Origin: Uloborus plumipes | Taxonomy: Eukaryota; Arthropoda; Arachnida; Araneae; Uloboridae | Reading direction: 5' to 3' | Length of the DNA stretch: 64,000 nucleotides | Assembly (NCBI GenBank): GCA_038373865.1 | Contig: JAXGGA010004644.1 | Span: 22,078-86,077, forward strand | Shown: positions 24,693 to 36,786 of the stretch, one piece after another | Numbering within the stretch: the first letter of the stretch is position 1 | How the letters are laid out: every line of letters begins with the position of its first letter | Translations under genes and position numbers: made by a program | The notes under the pieces: model-generated | The model's input: the letters and a program-made list of their open reading frames with translations, nothing else | The model's database searches: none | What the model was told of the DNA's origin: nothing

Positions 24693-26838
24693 ATATCTTC
24701 GTAGTATTCTTTTCATGTTCTTTGTTCCATTAATTACACTTTTTCTTCACAACCCATAGTCAAAAAAAAAAAAAAAAATGTTTTTCTACTCCACTCTTCT
24801 TTATATGAGCTGAGCTTCCACGAGATATCAGGAAATTCAACTCTTATTGCTAGCAATTGAATATTTTTAATAAAATAGCATTTCTTTTCAAATAGTTTGA
24901 AAAGCAATTTAAACATTGTTTAGTCATATTAAAAAAATAATTGGCCAAAAATTCAATTAGGGATTTGTAAAAAATGAACATGTGATTATACTATTATTTT
25001 CTATCAGATTACAGAATACTGCAAGGAGGTAAATTCTAAAGGAATTTACTAACGAAACATTGTTACATTTATTTCACATTCATTTAATTATTCAACATTC
25101 TAACATTAATTATTAAAAAGAGAGAGAGAAACAAACCTTACTTTCAGAAGATACTAAAGGTAAAAACTTTCCTCCAAAGAAAATAATTGAACAATCAAAC
25201 GATTTTCTTTTGAAGCGATTGTTTTTTAATTTGTCTTCATATTTTTTTTTGCTTAAAGCTTTGATTTTGTTGAAAACTTTTTAGAAAAAGTTCTTAATAA
25301 AAACCATAATCCTGAAATATTAATGAGCTTAATCTTATAATGAACATACTACAGTCAATTGACCCAGTCATATGTTTTAGACACATAAGAAATGCATCTT
25401 TTTTCTTATACAATTGCTGAATAAAGTTTCATTATACTAACATAAAAAGAATTTAGTTTAGTCGAAACACAGTAATAAGTTGTTAAAAATAAAATCAATA
25501 ATCACAGACTTTAAAAATGAGAAGTTTTTTAGGAAAATAAAATTTCTTGCTTCTTGTAAAATACATTCAGTTTTGTATCTATTTTTTTCAACAATTAGCC
25601 TACAGCTTATAGGACTTTCAAAACGCGAAATTGTCATGAAAATTTCAACTACAAAAGTAAATTACTTTTCATTACAAAAAATACGAATTTTGCAGAAAAC
25701 CTAAAACTAATAATGTAATGTGTGCGTTTAACCTTATCATTCAACACTTCGATGCATAAGAAGATAATTTGCTCATGCATAGAATGACTAATAAGCTATT
25801 TGCAGAAGATGGGCTAAGGCATATTTTGTTGCCCACCTGGGAGCCTTGACTACTGACAGCAAATTTACTTCTCACATTACGTTCTCTGTTCTCCAGGAAA
25901 TTGCTTTTAGCAAAAAACTGCTTTCTCCTATTCGTACAAAAGAGAGAGAGAGAAAAAAAATCCCTCTAAATTTGTATTGAAAGTGTATGCAGTACAAATA
26001 AAAAAATATTTCTCAGAGTCTCTTAATTTTTTAAAGCCAAATAGAAAAAACTAATCATTATCTTAACAAATAAGGGATTTTGTTTTGTTGTAAGAAATAT
26101 TCTGTGACTTGAATGACATAGTGAGAATATTTTTTTTCTTTCATACTCTTAAACCCTGCTTAAGCAAAAAGGTTTGGAAAAAGTCATTTTCAGTACAAAT
26201 TGTGAAAGCGGTATAAATTCACCAGCATTTAATAAAATTAAATTGAAACTACGATGAAAATAAAAGTAAAAGAGCTAATAAGAAGTTTAAAAATAATTTT
26301 CCCTACTTAGAAAATACTACATCATACACAGTTAAGAATTAACATTTTCAGGTGAGTTTGATATAAACTTTTGGTAACTAAATGATAAAGTAATATAAAC
26401 TACGAAACAGAGTATTTCAGACACTATATTTGAAGTAGAGTTTTTATCAATCGGAAAGGAGTAAAAACGACGGCACAAAACTTTCTCTAAAAACACGAGA
26501 ACCCAATTTTCCTTCAAAAATTCCATTATATAAGTTAAAAAAAAATAGTTTGATTGATTATAAAGTGAAATTTTCTATTAGTTTTAAAATTGGAAAACAC
26601 TTATTTTTTACAAAATTCGTAGGACTGGTACAGCCATTATTTGAGAATTTTTTTTAGATTTTTGCTTTAAGTTATCGAAGTAGGACATACCATGTTCGCA
26701 TGTGCCCCCCTTTCCCCCCTCACTGTAAAATTTTAAATTATTTTTAAGTAGCGTCTTGCCTACTAAATCATCATACTTCCTTCCAATTAAATTTTTAATT
26801 GATGTTTCTGACAATCAAAAAATTAAGTATGCAAAAAT
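24693..26838. other. AT-rich DNA, no gene seen
   Basis: A 16-base poly-A lies near 24764, and AG-dinucleotide tracts at 25120 and 25940. Short frames are low complexity. Nothing else is visible. Confidence 0.6.
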
Positions 26839-26945
26839 TTGGCACCGAAACATCTGCGCCGAATCGGACAGAACCAAAACGACCTTGAGCCGAAATATAC
26901 GCAACAAAATGGTTGTGCCGAAACAGTCACACCGAAACGTACGAA
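26839..26945. repeat. CCGAAAC-rich short repeat
   Basis: CCGAAA recurs four times (CACCGAAACAT, GAGCCGAAATA, GTGCCGAAACAG, CACCGAAACG), with related GCCGAATCGG and AACCAAAACG, at irregular spacing of about 15-25 bp. It stands out against the AT-rich flanks. It looks like a remnant of a motif-rich transposon end; no inverted partner was found. Confidence 0.45.
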
Positions 26946-29900
26946 TTTGAAAATTCCCTGTTTATTAAATATCAACAGGCTATTAAGGACGTTTTTTTTT
27001 TTTTTGGGTTACACATAAAAATGTCATACCAACAAATTCACAAAAACAAGTTTGAACAAGTTTTAAGTTTTAAAATTGGCAACCCATTTCTGACACATGG
27101 CTTACTACCGGTCTAGATTTACTGCTATTTTGTATTTAACAGCAAGTGGTTTAACAAATTTAAGTTTAACAAATTATTTGGCTTATGAAGGGAAAACTTT
27201 TTGACAAAATGATTTGTGCTGAATATGTACAATATTCTTGAAATAGTTAACTTTTATACATCAAATTACTTTTTAACTAAAGTTGTTATTGATGGAAAAT
27301 TTCAGCAATTTAAACAGGTAAATAGAAACAAATGCTTTGGTTTCCGTTAAATATCACAAATAAAAAATTTTGTCCAGTATAACAAAGCCCAATAAACATT
27401 CTTTTTCTTACAAAATAATGTTATTTGTTCTTTATTTTTCAGTTATGCACTTCCAAAATTTCTGAAATAAGAATCCATTCTCAAAAGTGAAAAAATAATG
27501 TATCAAACGAAAAAGTTATTTCTGAAAGAATCAAATCCTTGCACAATCCAACATTTTCAGAAAATGAATTTTTTCTTGACGTTTTTTTTTCTTCTCACTC
27601 CATTTTTTTAAAGTGCGTAGATCATACTAAGAAGTACTTTTAAAATTTTGCTTGAAATGACCAGACGGAAAAATACTGTTGTTAAACCGATGAAAAATTG
27701 CCTAGGCGCTTCAAAACTGATGCATTGAAAAAATATCTCGGACAAAGCTATCATGACTTTCTTTGAAGTTTTGAATCATGTAAGAAGAAAATACGCCTAG
27801 ATCAATGCTTAGGAAGAAGATAAAAAGTACAAAAGTATGCAAGAGGAAACAAAATAGAAATTTTGACTGCTTGGATTTATTTTCTGTTCTCTTAAAAAAG
27901 GAATATTTTACGGAATAAATGTCAAAAAATGTTCAACATTCGATTACTTTTACTATAAATGCTTAGGTTTTAAATTCAAGAAATAAAAAGTGCATTTAAT
28001 GCATATTCATTTAAAAATTACGACATAAATAATTTCTGCTGTTTGAAAGCATTAGTAAAGAAGTAGTTTTTATTAAATTTTATGTCATTACAAACCGTAC
28101 ATAAAATTATATCTTCAATTTCAAGCTGAAATTTTTTTTCAAAATTTTTGGTTTTGTATTAATACAAAATTACTAGTTAACCACGTGTTTTAAGGTATTT
28201 GTTTTTGGAGCCAATCATATAAACAAATTATAAAAACGAAAGTAAAGTTATTGCTCAGAAAACTATACCATATATTAGAAATATTCTATATCATCAGTGG
28301 GTTAAGATTTTCCTTTTCTTTAAGATTTAATGCTTAGCTGCAGACGAATTCAGCTCTGGAGAAAATTGTATGCAGTGCGTTAAAGAAATCAAATTGCCTT
28401 AAGGGGTCTGCCTTCCATAAAATTTTTTTGAATAGAGGTTTCAATTCCACGCTAATTTTTGAGTCATAAGAATTCTCCAGTTAAATCGAACATATTGCTA
28501 AATTGAAAATTTTAGTTCTAACTGTTCAATACAAAATCATTTTCATTAAATATTATTTTTTTCTATGCTCTACTGTATTTTGTAATTGTAGCAATAGCTT
28601 GAAGAATAATATTCTAAGTAATTGTAATTGTAAAATGAAAATTTACAACATAAATTATTGTAGGCCAAAGAAGCCGAATCACAACTTATGCTTCGGTGAA
28701 ATGGCCGAAGCTTCCCGCCATCTCCAGTTTCAAAGATTGATATTGAGAACGTGTTATTAATAAGATATATTTAAATATATTTCTCAATGTAACCGAACTT
28801 TTCTAGCATTGCAATTAGGCTACTCCCACGTGTTTTGCAATCTCATAATGCTCAATGCTTTCTTTTAAACATGATTTTGTCTTTAACCATTTTAAATTAT
28901 GATTTGCGAAAATATTTACAAATTTTACGCACTTTCTTATCATCGGAGCGTTGAAAAACGGACGCTCCATGAAGCATTTCACCTAATTCTCCATTGCCAA
29001 TACTCTGGTTCTATTTCAGTCTTAAATGATATGTCGAAGAATTCATTTACCTTTTGATGTTCATCATTTGAGTCACAGATCTTTTCTTGTCCCCTTTTGA
29101 GTACTCCATGAAAAGGAGGTGAGTCATTTTTCAGATGATGCCGTTGAAAAATTTCGTCGTATTAACGGCAGAAGTTGATTAAAAAGAACGAAGGGGATTA
29201 AAATCGTTCGGTGTCATCTTCTACTAGCTATGCTCTTTGGAACTGTACAAAAAGTGAAATTAAAATTAAAAAAAAAGTGTATCAACTTTTACGAAATTTT
29301 TCCAGAAATTCCCTTTTTTACGAATATTCAGTTATAACAAGAAAATAGCTTGTATTCTGATGGAAACGTTCCATTAATTACCTTGTATTAAAGCATTAAC
29401 CTGCCCTTTGCTAGGTTTTTTACCATAATAACTAACTTTTGTTTTCAGCCTGTTTGAACAAAAGGAATAAAGGCTGTATTTTTAAATCCCTAACATGTAT
29501 TAAGAATAAAATGAAAAAGAATACGTCATTTAGGCTTTGTTTCGAGTTATTGAAGGTTTTATAAAGATATTTTCCAAGAAAAAGGCCCTAAATTTTGACT
29601 TCAGTAGTAAGAATTGAATTCAAACTATATTCTATTCCTTTATATAAATATTATTTTAAGCATCAACTGTTACTGAAAGATACTCGTAGGTTGTTTTAAA
29701 GTAACATCAAATTACTTACAACAGTCTCATGCAGCATTTACGCTAGATTTAGAAAAAGAAAATCAAATACATACAAGGACTCTTATGACGTAAAAGCACA
29801 CACCCAGCTGAAAACACCGGATGGTGGTTCCTAACTGCCGCACGTTTATTACCTTACACCACTATCAACCTCACCTCAATATCAGTTTAGGTTAGAGGAC

Positions 29901-30530
29901 AATTTTCGTGCTCGCCTTGTGGTCAATATGTATTAGCACATTTTTGCTCAACTGATAAAGTAGCAAAGTAATTAAAATGGGGGGTGGGGGGTAATATTTT
30001 TGACTTACTCATCTGACATCATCCGTTATGTAGATTTATATGTCTATGTAAATCTAAGGAAACCATTTATTTTTAGTTAAAATTATAGCTAATAAACTAG
30101 AGACAATTACGCGTAATATACCTCTTTATTAAGCACATGCTTTTCGACTTTAATTAAATATGAAGAAACACTTTTTACGAAAACTGCCTTGATTATCAAA
30201 CAGCAATAATAATAAAAGAGTAACTTGTATTCTAAGGACCATTGTTCTGGTCATAAACCATCGGAAAAAAGACAAATACGTTAGAAGAAATCAAATTAGC
30301 TAATGATAGCTGTTTATCGTCTAAGACTCCAGAAAGAAGAATTCACGGTATTTATTGCCATTTGTTTTGTTACACGTAAAAGAATGTGAACCAATAAAAT
30401 AGCCTCTTTCTTTCATTCCAGATTTGTGGTTTGTTGGATTCAACAATAAAGGCATGCGATTAGATAATTATCTAGATCTTGAATAATGTTGCAAAGCCTT
30501 TTAGGCTTAATTTTCTGTCACATCGGGAAT
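26946..30530. other. AT-rich DNA, no gene seen
   Basis: About 3.6 kb. A 16-base T run lies at 26990. The frame at 28503-28760 (85 codons) and others have no recognisable content. GC rises slightly around 28940-29240 but nothing coding was identified. Confidence 0.55.
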
Positions 30531-30600
30531 CCTTACTAATATTATAAGTGTGAAAGTGAGTTTGTTTGTTTGTTATGCTTTCCCTCGTTAACTACACAAC
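30531..30600. repeat. Fragment resembling a common arthropod interspersed repeat
   Basis: TACTAATATTATAAGTGTGA followed by AAGTGAGTTTGTTTGTTTGT resembles a motif I remember from many insect and arachnid genomes, at the edge of non-autonomous elements (ATTATAAATGYGAAAGT plus GTTTGTTTG). No element boundary can be drawn, and the family is not identified. Confidence 0.4.
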
Positions 30601-30698
30601 TGATCACCATAACTTTAGTATACGCTTTAAAAAGGATACAGAAAAGGATATCGTGTATCCTTCATAGAAAAATACTAGTTTCAAGAAATATTAAAATG

Positions 30699-30895
30699 CA
30701 GTAGCGTACATAGACTTAGGTGCCCCCCCCCCCCCCCCGCAGCAATTGTAAGAGCGCTCTCCACCCACTGTTAAACAATAAAAATGTTATTTTCCTTTTA
30801 TCCTCATAGTGTTATTTTCCCCCATAGTGTTATTTCATAGTGTTATTATAACTCTCAAGCCTCGTGCACCCCGAAGGGTGCTATGTACGCTACTG
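30699..30895. mobile_element. 197-bp hAT MITE
   Basis: The left end CAGTAGCGTACATAG and the reverse complement of the right end, CAGTAGCGTACATAG, match perfectly. The flanking 8-mers are TTAAAATG (30691-30698) and CTAAAATG (30896-30903), an 8-bp target duplication with one mismatch, the hAT signature. A run of 16 C lies inside at 30723, and GTGTTATTTTC-type motifs repeat. No coding capacity. Confidence 0.85.
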
Positions 30896-31069
30896 CTAAA
30901 ATGGCTTCTAATCCAATCTTTTCAAATTCAGTACCGTTGGAAATAATGGCTAAAAAATACTGTTTCAGAAAACTTTGCCACTGAAGCTCAAAGTGCCTAT
31001 TGACTACAAAAAATAAAAAAATAAATAAAAATAAATAATAATAATAATAACATTTAATACTCAAATTAC

Positions 31070-31660
31070 GTTTTTCGCAACCACAAGTCGCGGTAGGACC
31101 CTACTCGTCTGGCTTCGTGTTTTTACAAATGGCTCCTGTCCCTCAAAATCAGCTTTATTTCTACTGTCAGTCCATGAAAACCGCGCCTAGCACTCGCGAA
31201 CCATTCCACTTAAAAGATGGGTGATGGGTTGTAAGTGGGAACTTTCCGAAGTTTTCAATTTAAAACTTGCATTTGCTATCCTTTGACATATTCAACTAAA
31301 CTATGTATTTTAAATTAGCATCGTTCTGCGTTGTTTGATAGGGCTCAAAATGCTTCTTATTATTATTCCCTTTATTGTTATCTTACCTATCACTCCTATT
31401 TTGGTAAGATCAGAGAAGACCTGACGCATGTGTAAATACGCGGAAGTCCTAAGAAAATTAGCCAGCACCGGACTTACTCGACTGTACACATTTTTCTTGA
31501 GGAGGGGGGGGGGGAGGTAAGCATCCAGCACACAACAAACCTCCGCAGACGTGTATTTTCTCCTGGTCCACTCACTGGGGTCGAGCATGCTGGCTTGTGT
31601 ATGTTTAGGAAATGAACCCCACCGTTCCGGATATGCGGTGAATGAATACTAGAGTAATGT
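31070..31660. other. GC-richer patch of unknown nature
   Basis: The base composition is clearly richer in G and C than the surroundings. It includes a G run at 31502-31514 and a minus-strand open frame of 92 codons (31310-31588) with no recognised domain. It may be an old element or a conserved non-coding block. Nothing in the sequence decides this. Confidence 0.3.
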
Positions 31661-32280
31661 CCACCTGCTTGGGCAGAAATATAGTGGTGCTCGTAGAGGC
31701 TTCTGGTCCAAAGTGAACAAGAAGTTCTGTCAAGAACTAAACGAGCCTACTTTCCCGTACATCGACATCGGCATTCTAGCATCTGATCATTATTCTCTTG
31801 ATTATCTAAGACTAAAAATTATGTCAAACATACCTTTAAAAGCAAAATATACCTCTCTCATCAGATGAAATAGACACATAAAAAGTAAATAAATGAATAA
31901 ATAAAGTTTTGTCGCACCTTTTAAAGAATGTAACTGTTACAGTTCTTCCGTAGAAAAATTCCTCAATTGTTTTCAAAAAAAAATTAAAAGTACAAAGTAC
32001 ATCAAAACACATTTTATCAAAGAAAGAAAAAAAAAAGAAAAAAAAAAAAAACACGTCCGTTGATAGAATGTCTCGAATTTCACTTTTAATCCGTTGCCAG
32101 TTGTTAAATATAAATTAAGAATAAAATGCCCTAGTGAATGAAACATTTTTGTTACAAAAAAAATCGTCTGCCAAAAATAATAATAATAATAATAATAATA
32201 AATTCAATAAAACAAATGAATAAATAAACAAAAAATCGTCTGCACAGAAAGTCATTTTTTTCGGACTGTTTACTCAAAAG

Positions 32281-32880
32281 TTATTAGGGGTGACAGCTTG
32301 CTTGAGCGGTTCAATGTTGAATGAAAAATTCTTCAAATCGGAAATGTATATACGGGAATGAAGTATCCTTGAAAAGATCTTTCGAACAAAAAAAAGTTTG
32401 TTCAAATCGGACTGTTCACTCAAAAGTTAGCATCGCGGGACCGATTGTTTGAACGGTTCAAAGTTGAACCAAAAATTGTCGAAATCGAAAAATCAAATAT
32501 AGGAATGAGCTGCACTCGCTGAGATCTTTCGAACAAAAAAAAATTTATTCCATTCGGACGGTTCACTCAAAAGTTATTAGGTGGAGAAAGGTTGCTTAAA
32601 CGGTTCAATGTTGAACCAAAAGTGTTCAAATTGAAAATTTAAATACGGTAATAAAGTATCCTTGCCGAGATGCTTCAAACAAAAAAAAGTTTGTTTCAAT
32701 CGGACTGTTCATTAAAAAGTTAGTATCGCGGGACCGGTTATTTGAACGGCTCAAAGTTGAACCAAAAATTGTTCAAATCAAAAAATCAAATATGGGAATG
32801 AGCTGTACTCGCCGAGATCTTTCCAACAAAAAAAAGTTTGTCCAAATCGGAATGTTCATTCAAAAGTTATTAGGGGGGGA
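32281..32880. repeat. 147-bp tandem array, alternating A/B units
   Basis: CGGTTCAATG/CGGTTCAAAG anchors fall at 32307, 32454, 32601 and 32747, a spacing of 146-147 bp. Units alternate. One type carries AAAGTTATTAGG, AATGTTGAA and AAGTATCCTTG; the other carries GTTAGCATCGCGGGACCG, AAAGTTGAACC and GAGCTG.ACTCGC. The array is therefore a dimeric higher-order repeat of about 294 bp. GGTTCAAAGTTGAACC is itself a near-palindrome. Confidence 0.85.
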
Positions 32881-32924
32881 CAGACAGACAGACCGACCGA
32901 CAGACCGACAGACACACAAATTCC
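32881..32924. repeat. CAGA/CCGA simple repeat
   Basis: Interspersed CAGACAGA and CCGACCGACAGA tetramers at the end of the 147-bp array. The same tract, inverted, ends the arrays at 45435-45480 and 46838-46880, so it belongs to the composite repeat. Confidence 0.85.
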
Positions 32925-32989
32925 CCATCTCAATACCCTACTTTCAAATTTTTAATTTTTCGATATTCATTTTACCTCTTTATTTTTTT

Positions 32990-33066
32990 AACTTGGCGAT
33001 ATTTTTTGGACTTGGCGATATTTTTTTTAACTTGGCGATATTTTTTGGACTTGGCGATATTTTTTC
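32990..33066. repeat. CTTGGCGATATTTTTT short tandem repeats
   Basis: Four copies of CTTGGCGATATTTTTT, alternately followed by GGA and TTAA, with an 18-19 bp period. The same array is inverted at 46690-46765 (four copies) and reduced to one copy at 45340. Confidence 0.85.
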
Positions 33067-33133
33067 GATGCATTAAGCTACTTTTAATACTTTTTTCGTC
33101 TTTCTTTTATTTTTAACGGGAAAGTAGGCTAAA

Positions 33134-33302
33134 AAGGAGAAAACATCAACATCAGTAGAGTGAGAATAAATTGCAATCGTGATTGCTCAAAAATTTTTTT
33201 TTAAGTAAGCATTGTAACATTTAAGAAATAGTTAACCAAGATCACACGCGATGTTGTGGAATAATATTCTTGAAAGCGTTTGAAGTATCGAAGCTTTGCT
33301 AG
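33134..33302. other. Spacer between composite repeat and hAT-like transposon
   Basis: Nothing recognisable. It ends with the target duplication TTTGCTAG at 33295-33302. Confidence 0.6.
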
Positions 33303-36300
33303 TAGGGCAGGCCGAAATAGGCCGAAAAAAATTTTTTTTCGAAATCAATTTTTGGGTAGCGCGCAAAAGTTGCCTAGTGAGCTCATTAGCACTCTTAAGA
33401 AATTTCTTGAATATTAAAAAATGTCTAGCCGGCGCTCATTGACAATGAAAAACCGAAAAAAGAGAGAAAAAAAAAAAAAAGAATTTTTGTAAAAATTTTA
33501 TTTTAAAAATAAATTTAAAATAGTTTAATGGAATGCAACAAAAATGCTAAGTAATAAACCAGTTTTAGCCCATAAAATATTTCATTGATTTTACTGTACA
33601 TTTAACGACACATTTCTGACATCAAAAATTGGAGAAAAATGAAAAAAATATTGGATTTCTTTAAAAACCAATCTGAAAATAATTCTTAAAAATTAATTCA
33701 TAGTGTCATTCATTAATTAATTCTTTAAAAATTCATACTCTCATTCATTATTTAATTCCTCAAGAATCAATTCATCATTCATTAAAAATCAATTCATTAA
33801 AGAGCACTATTAATAATAATAAGCACCTGATTATCATGTAATGCTATCACACATTTTCTAGAATAACATATTTTGAAAAAGAAATATAGAAATTTGATTC
33901 ATAATACCTCAAGTATAATGAATATTATTTTTTTGAATAATATTGTCCTTTGTTTTCAAAAGATGGAAGTTCTTTCCTCGCGTGAAGTTTGGCCCGAATA
34001 TATCCATTTCGAGCAGTTTCACCACAAACTTTTGTTGCAACTTCAGTTATCAGTTTCACACAACGTTCCACGGCCTGTGTGTGACAGGGAAATTTCTTGA
34101 AAGTTAAGTCTGTGGGCTTTTCTTTACACATTTCTTTCAAGTCTTGTTCATTTAGACGCATCGTAAAGGGTGGCTCCCCTGTTATAGGACAGTTTTCCCA
34201 ATTAACTAAATCAACATAATCAAGGGCTTCAAAATTAAGTTTAGGAAGCTTGGAAAATCGTACGTCATCCGAGTTTTTAGGCTTTTTACTTCTAGTGTGA
34301 AGAATGAGCCTAACTGTTAGTTCCCGAATGTGTTTTCTAGGGTCAAACAACATTGTTAACAACAGATGTTCAGGATGAGCGAAATACGCATTGTTGGAGG
34401 GAACTTTGAAGATTATTTGCTGAACGTTCTCTGGAAACTGCCTTGTAAGGGAAATCATTTTCCCAGAAACGCTGAGCACCATACTGGCAGTTCGGTTTCA
34501 ATCTTATTTCGAACCACATTGGAGCATAAATTAACACTACGTACTTGACCAACAGTTTAAAATTTTCTGATGGATTTGGCGTGCTTATGTACAAACGTAG
34601 CAAACGATTTGCAGTGGTCAGCCATCGTGCGAGACTGAGTTTTCCTGGGCTACTGCCAGCCACGCTAGAAGGGCAACTGCCATCTTTAACTGCTAGACAT
34701 ATTCTGTATAAATACTGTGGCTCAGTACTTAAAATTTTATGTCTTTCATATCCAAAGACAAAATATTGCAGTCAGTTTTATCGAATTTGACCACTTTATT
34801 TTTTTCACAATCCTTGAGAAGCTGACCTATGGGTCCAGAATAGGAATATGGTCCCTTGTGCATATATGTTTGTTGCTTTGGCGAAACTAAGTCGAAATCA
34901 GCGAGAACTGCTGTAGTAATTTTGGCCACTGTTCTATTTGACGCGCCAGTTAGATCTGCAGCTAAGGCTGTATGAGACATAGAAAGTCTCATTTGACTTG
35001 TCGATGCTGATGGCTCATCAGTGTCATCAGTTCGCTTCCGTGTACTGGAAAGCGGATAAGTCCATTTAAATTCTTCATCTGTATTTTCTGTACTTTCTCC
35101 TGATTCAAGCTCAGTTTCAGGTTCATTCAAGGTAGTAGTACTCTCATTAACCCTCAATCCACTTGTGCTGGGTATTGAAATGTCTGGCTTATCTAAAACA
35201 ACTGATGTATCCATTTTCTGGCATTTTTCTTCTTTTTTTCGTAGTTTCTGGGTTGTTACCTTATCCACATTTCCAATAGCCATTTTTCTTGCTGTTCTCT
35301 GATCAATCAGAAATTGTTTTTCTCTATCGGGGACTTTTGTTTTTTTTTCTGCAACTACATGAATATAGATCCGCGCATTTACAAGCACAAATGTCGCATA
35401 AAGTTGCTGCCTCTGCTTTAAATTTGTCCAGCTTTGATTGCAATAATTTCGTCTTTCTATTAGCATTTTTTGTAATCTTATTATATTTAGAATAATAAGA
35501 TAAAATCATGTCAATCAATCTCTTTACTGAAACAACGGGAAGGGAAGCACGCTCCCAAATATCCACAACTTTCTTTGCAACTACAGCGGCCACACTTGCA
35601 GAAGATGGTACTTTACTTCCTTCTCCCTTTATTTACAATCTAGTGGTCTGATAACATCTTATGTCCTCATATGTTGGAAGAAGTATAGCATTGGAAGGAG
35701 ATAAGTCTTTCACGGGCCAAATAGTAGACCACTTGTGCTTGCTCTCGTTACTTTCTTCTTAGTGCGTTTCTCCATGACAGTCGTTTCGGTTCACAAAACT
35801 AACTGAGATTATAATTCAACGAAATTCAAAAATTTTCTTTAGCACACGATTCTGCTCTCGACAACACAGTGCCAGTGTTTCGTTCTGACTGAAGCACAAA
35901 TAGCAGAGAGACTTTTCTTTCCCCGAGATGGACACTGGACGCAAAGACGACCCCTTTAATTGCTATTCCCAGCTGTGGAGGTGTAGAATTACGGCATTTC
36001 CTGTCGGGGGTTTCGTCTTATCCCCTCTTGTTAGGAGGGAGCAAAAAGTTTGTCGTTAAGGTCAGAATGAAAAGGGTTGAGAAAAGGAAGACTATTTGCG
36101 ATCTATTTTATCAGTTTAGGACTTCAGACAATTTACAATTTTTAATACTCAAGGGCTCTATTTGTTGAATATGTCTAAAACAGTAGTAAAATGGTCTTGG
36201 AAACAACAAAAGCAATTGCTCGACGTTCATAATACAGGGGAAAAAATAGAAAAAAAAATGATTAAAGATTTAGCATTTGTGTAACAATTTTTCTTTGAGT

Positions 36301-36778
36301 GTGTGCATTTTTTAAAAATTGCGAATAAAAGTCGCTTAAAATTGATTGAATTTTCAATGTATATTCTAAGTAACGCATTACGTAACATTTCTGTATTAGT
36401 ATTTATACTACTTTTAAAAATATTATTACAAAGAAAAAAAAACCTTTTTTCTCCGTTTTTTAGTCTTAAAAGGGTGCAGCTAAATATTCTAGGAAATGTA
36501 TAAAATTTTTGAGGGTTACACCTGATTCTCTGACTGATATTTCTACTGTTTGCTAGAAATAGTTTCAAACGTATTTATTTTCTGAAAAATTTTTTTTTTT
36601 TTTTTTTGAAAAAAAGTACATTTTTGCTCTTTTTTTCCATTTTTCTAGGCCAATGAGCGCCGGCTAAATTTTAAACAAATTAAGCGAATTTTTTTGAGAG
36701 TAATAACAGGCCCATATAGCAACTTTTCCACACTACCCAAAAACAGATTTCCAAAAAAAAATTTTTCGGCCCACCCTA
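33303..36778 (-). mobile_element. 3.48-kb hAT-like DNA transposon
   Basis: The left end is TAGGGCAGGCCGAAATAGGC. The right end reversed is TAGGGTGGGCCGAAAAATTT. Both continue through GAAATC..TTTTTGGGTAG and AAAAGTTGC to the motif AGCCGGCGCTCATTG, so the inverted repeats extend about 130-150 bp. The flanking 8-mers TTTGCTAG (33295-33302) and TTTTCTAG (36779-36786) form an 8-bp target duplication with one mismatch. The coding remnant is on the minus strand in the middle. The 8-bp duplication and TAGGG start fit hAT or a hAT-like group. Confidence 0.8.
33925..35775 (-). pseudogene. Broken transposase of the hAT-like element
   Basis: Read from 35775 down: MEKRTKKK start, then (after an indel) WSTIWPVKDL, IWERASLPVVSVKRLIDMI, a Cys cluster CDICACKCADLYSCSC, and KVPDREKQFLIDQRTARKM. 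Next come a Ser/Thr/Glu-rich linker, SHTALAADLTGASNRTVAKI (helix-turn-helix-like), GPYSYSGPIGQLLKDCEKNK, LARWLTTANRLLRLYIS and AYFAHPEHLLL. It ends with FPCHTQAVERCVKLITEVAT and a stop near 33925. At least three frameshifts are needed (near 35700, at the T8 run near 35345, and near 34435), plus a break near 34700. The RW(L)TT motif resembles the hAT 'RW' signature. DFDLVSPKQ abuts GPYSYSGPIG, where I recall a longer catalytic segment in relatives, so an internal deletion is inferred. Inactive. Confidence 0.65.
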
Positions 36779-36786
36779 TTTTCTAG

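Larger units (their letters stand above)
31716..33133 (+). repeat. Composite repeat, copy 1
   Basis: The order of parts is: a segment with AGAAGTTCTGTCAAGAAC and GATGTCGATGT-type motifs (equivalent to the 186-bp unit); an A-rich segment with TTTTGTCGCACCTTTTAAAG and CAGTTCTTCCGTAG; an array of 147-bp units; a CAGACAGACCGACC simple repeat; 19-bp repeats; and a tail CTTTTATTTTTAACGGGAAA ending AGTAGGCTA. The same parts occur in the same order, on the minus strand, twice between 45.27 and 48.83 kb. No transposase or reverse transcriptase is visible, and the short frame from the array has no domain. Confidence 0.75.

Noticed and set aside
24760..24780. Poly-A of about 16 as a retroposon tail
   Set aside because: No upstream SINE or LINE sequence and no target duplication could be found; homopolymers are common throughout the window.
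32792..33076. 94-codon frame with SCTRRDLSNKKKFVQIG, recurring at 46.7-47.4 kb
   Set aside because: It reads through the 147-bp units and the CAGA/CCGA simple repeat. Recurrence comes from a repeat length divisible by three, and there is no domain or start context.
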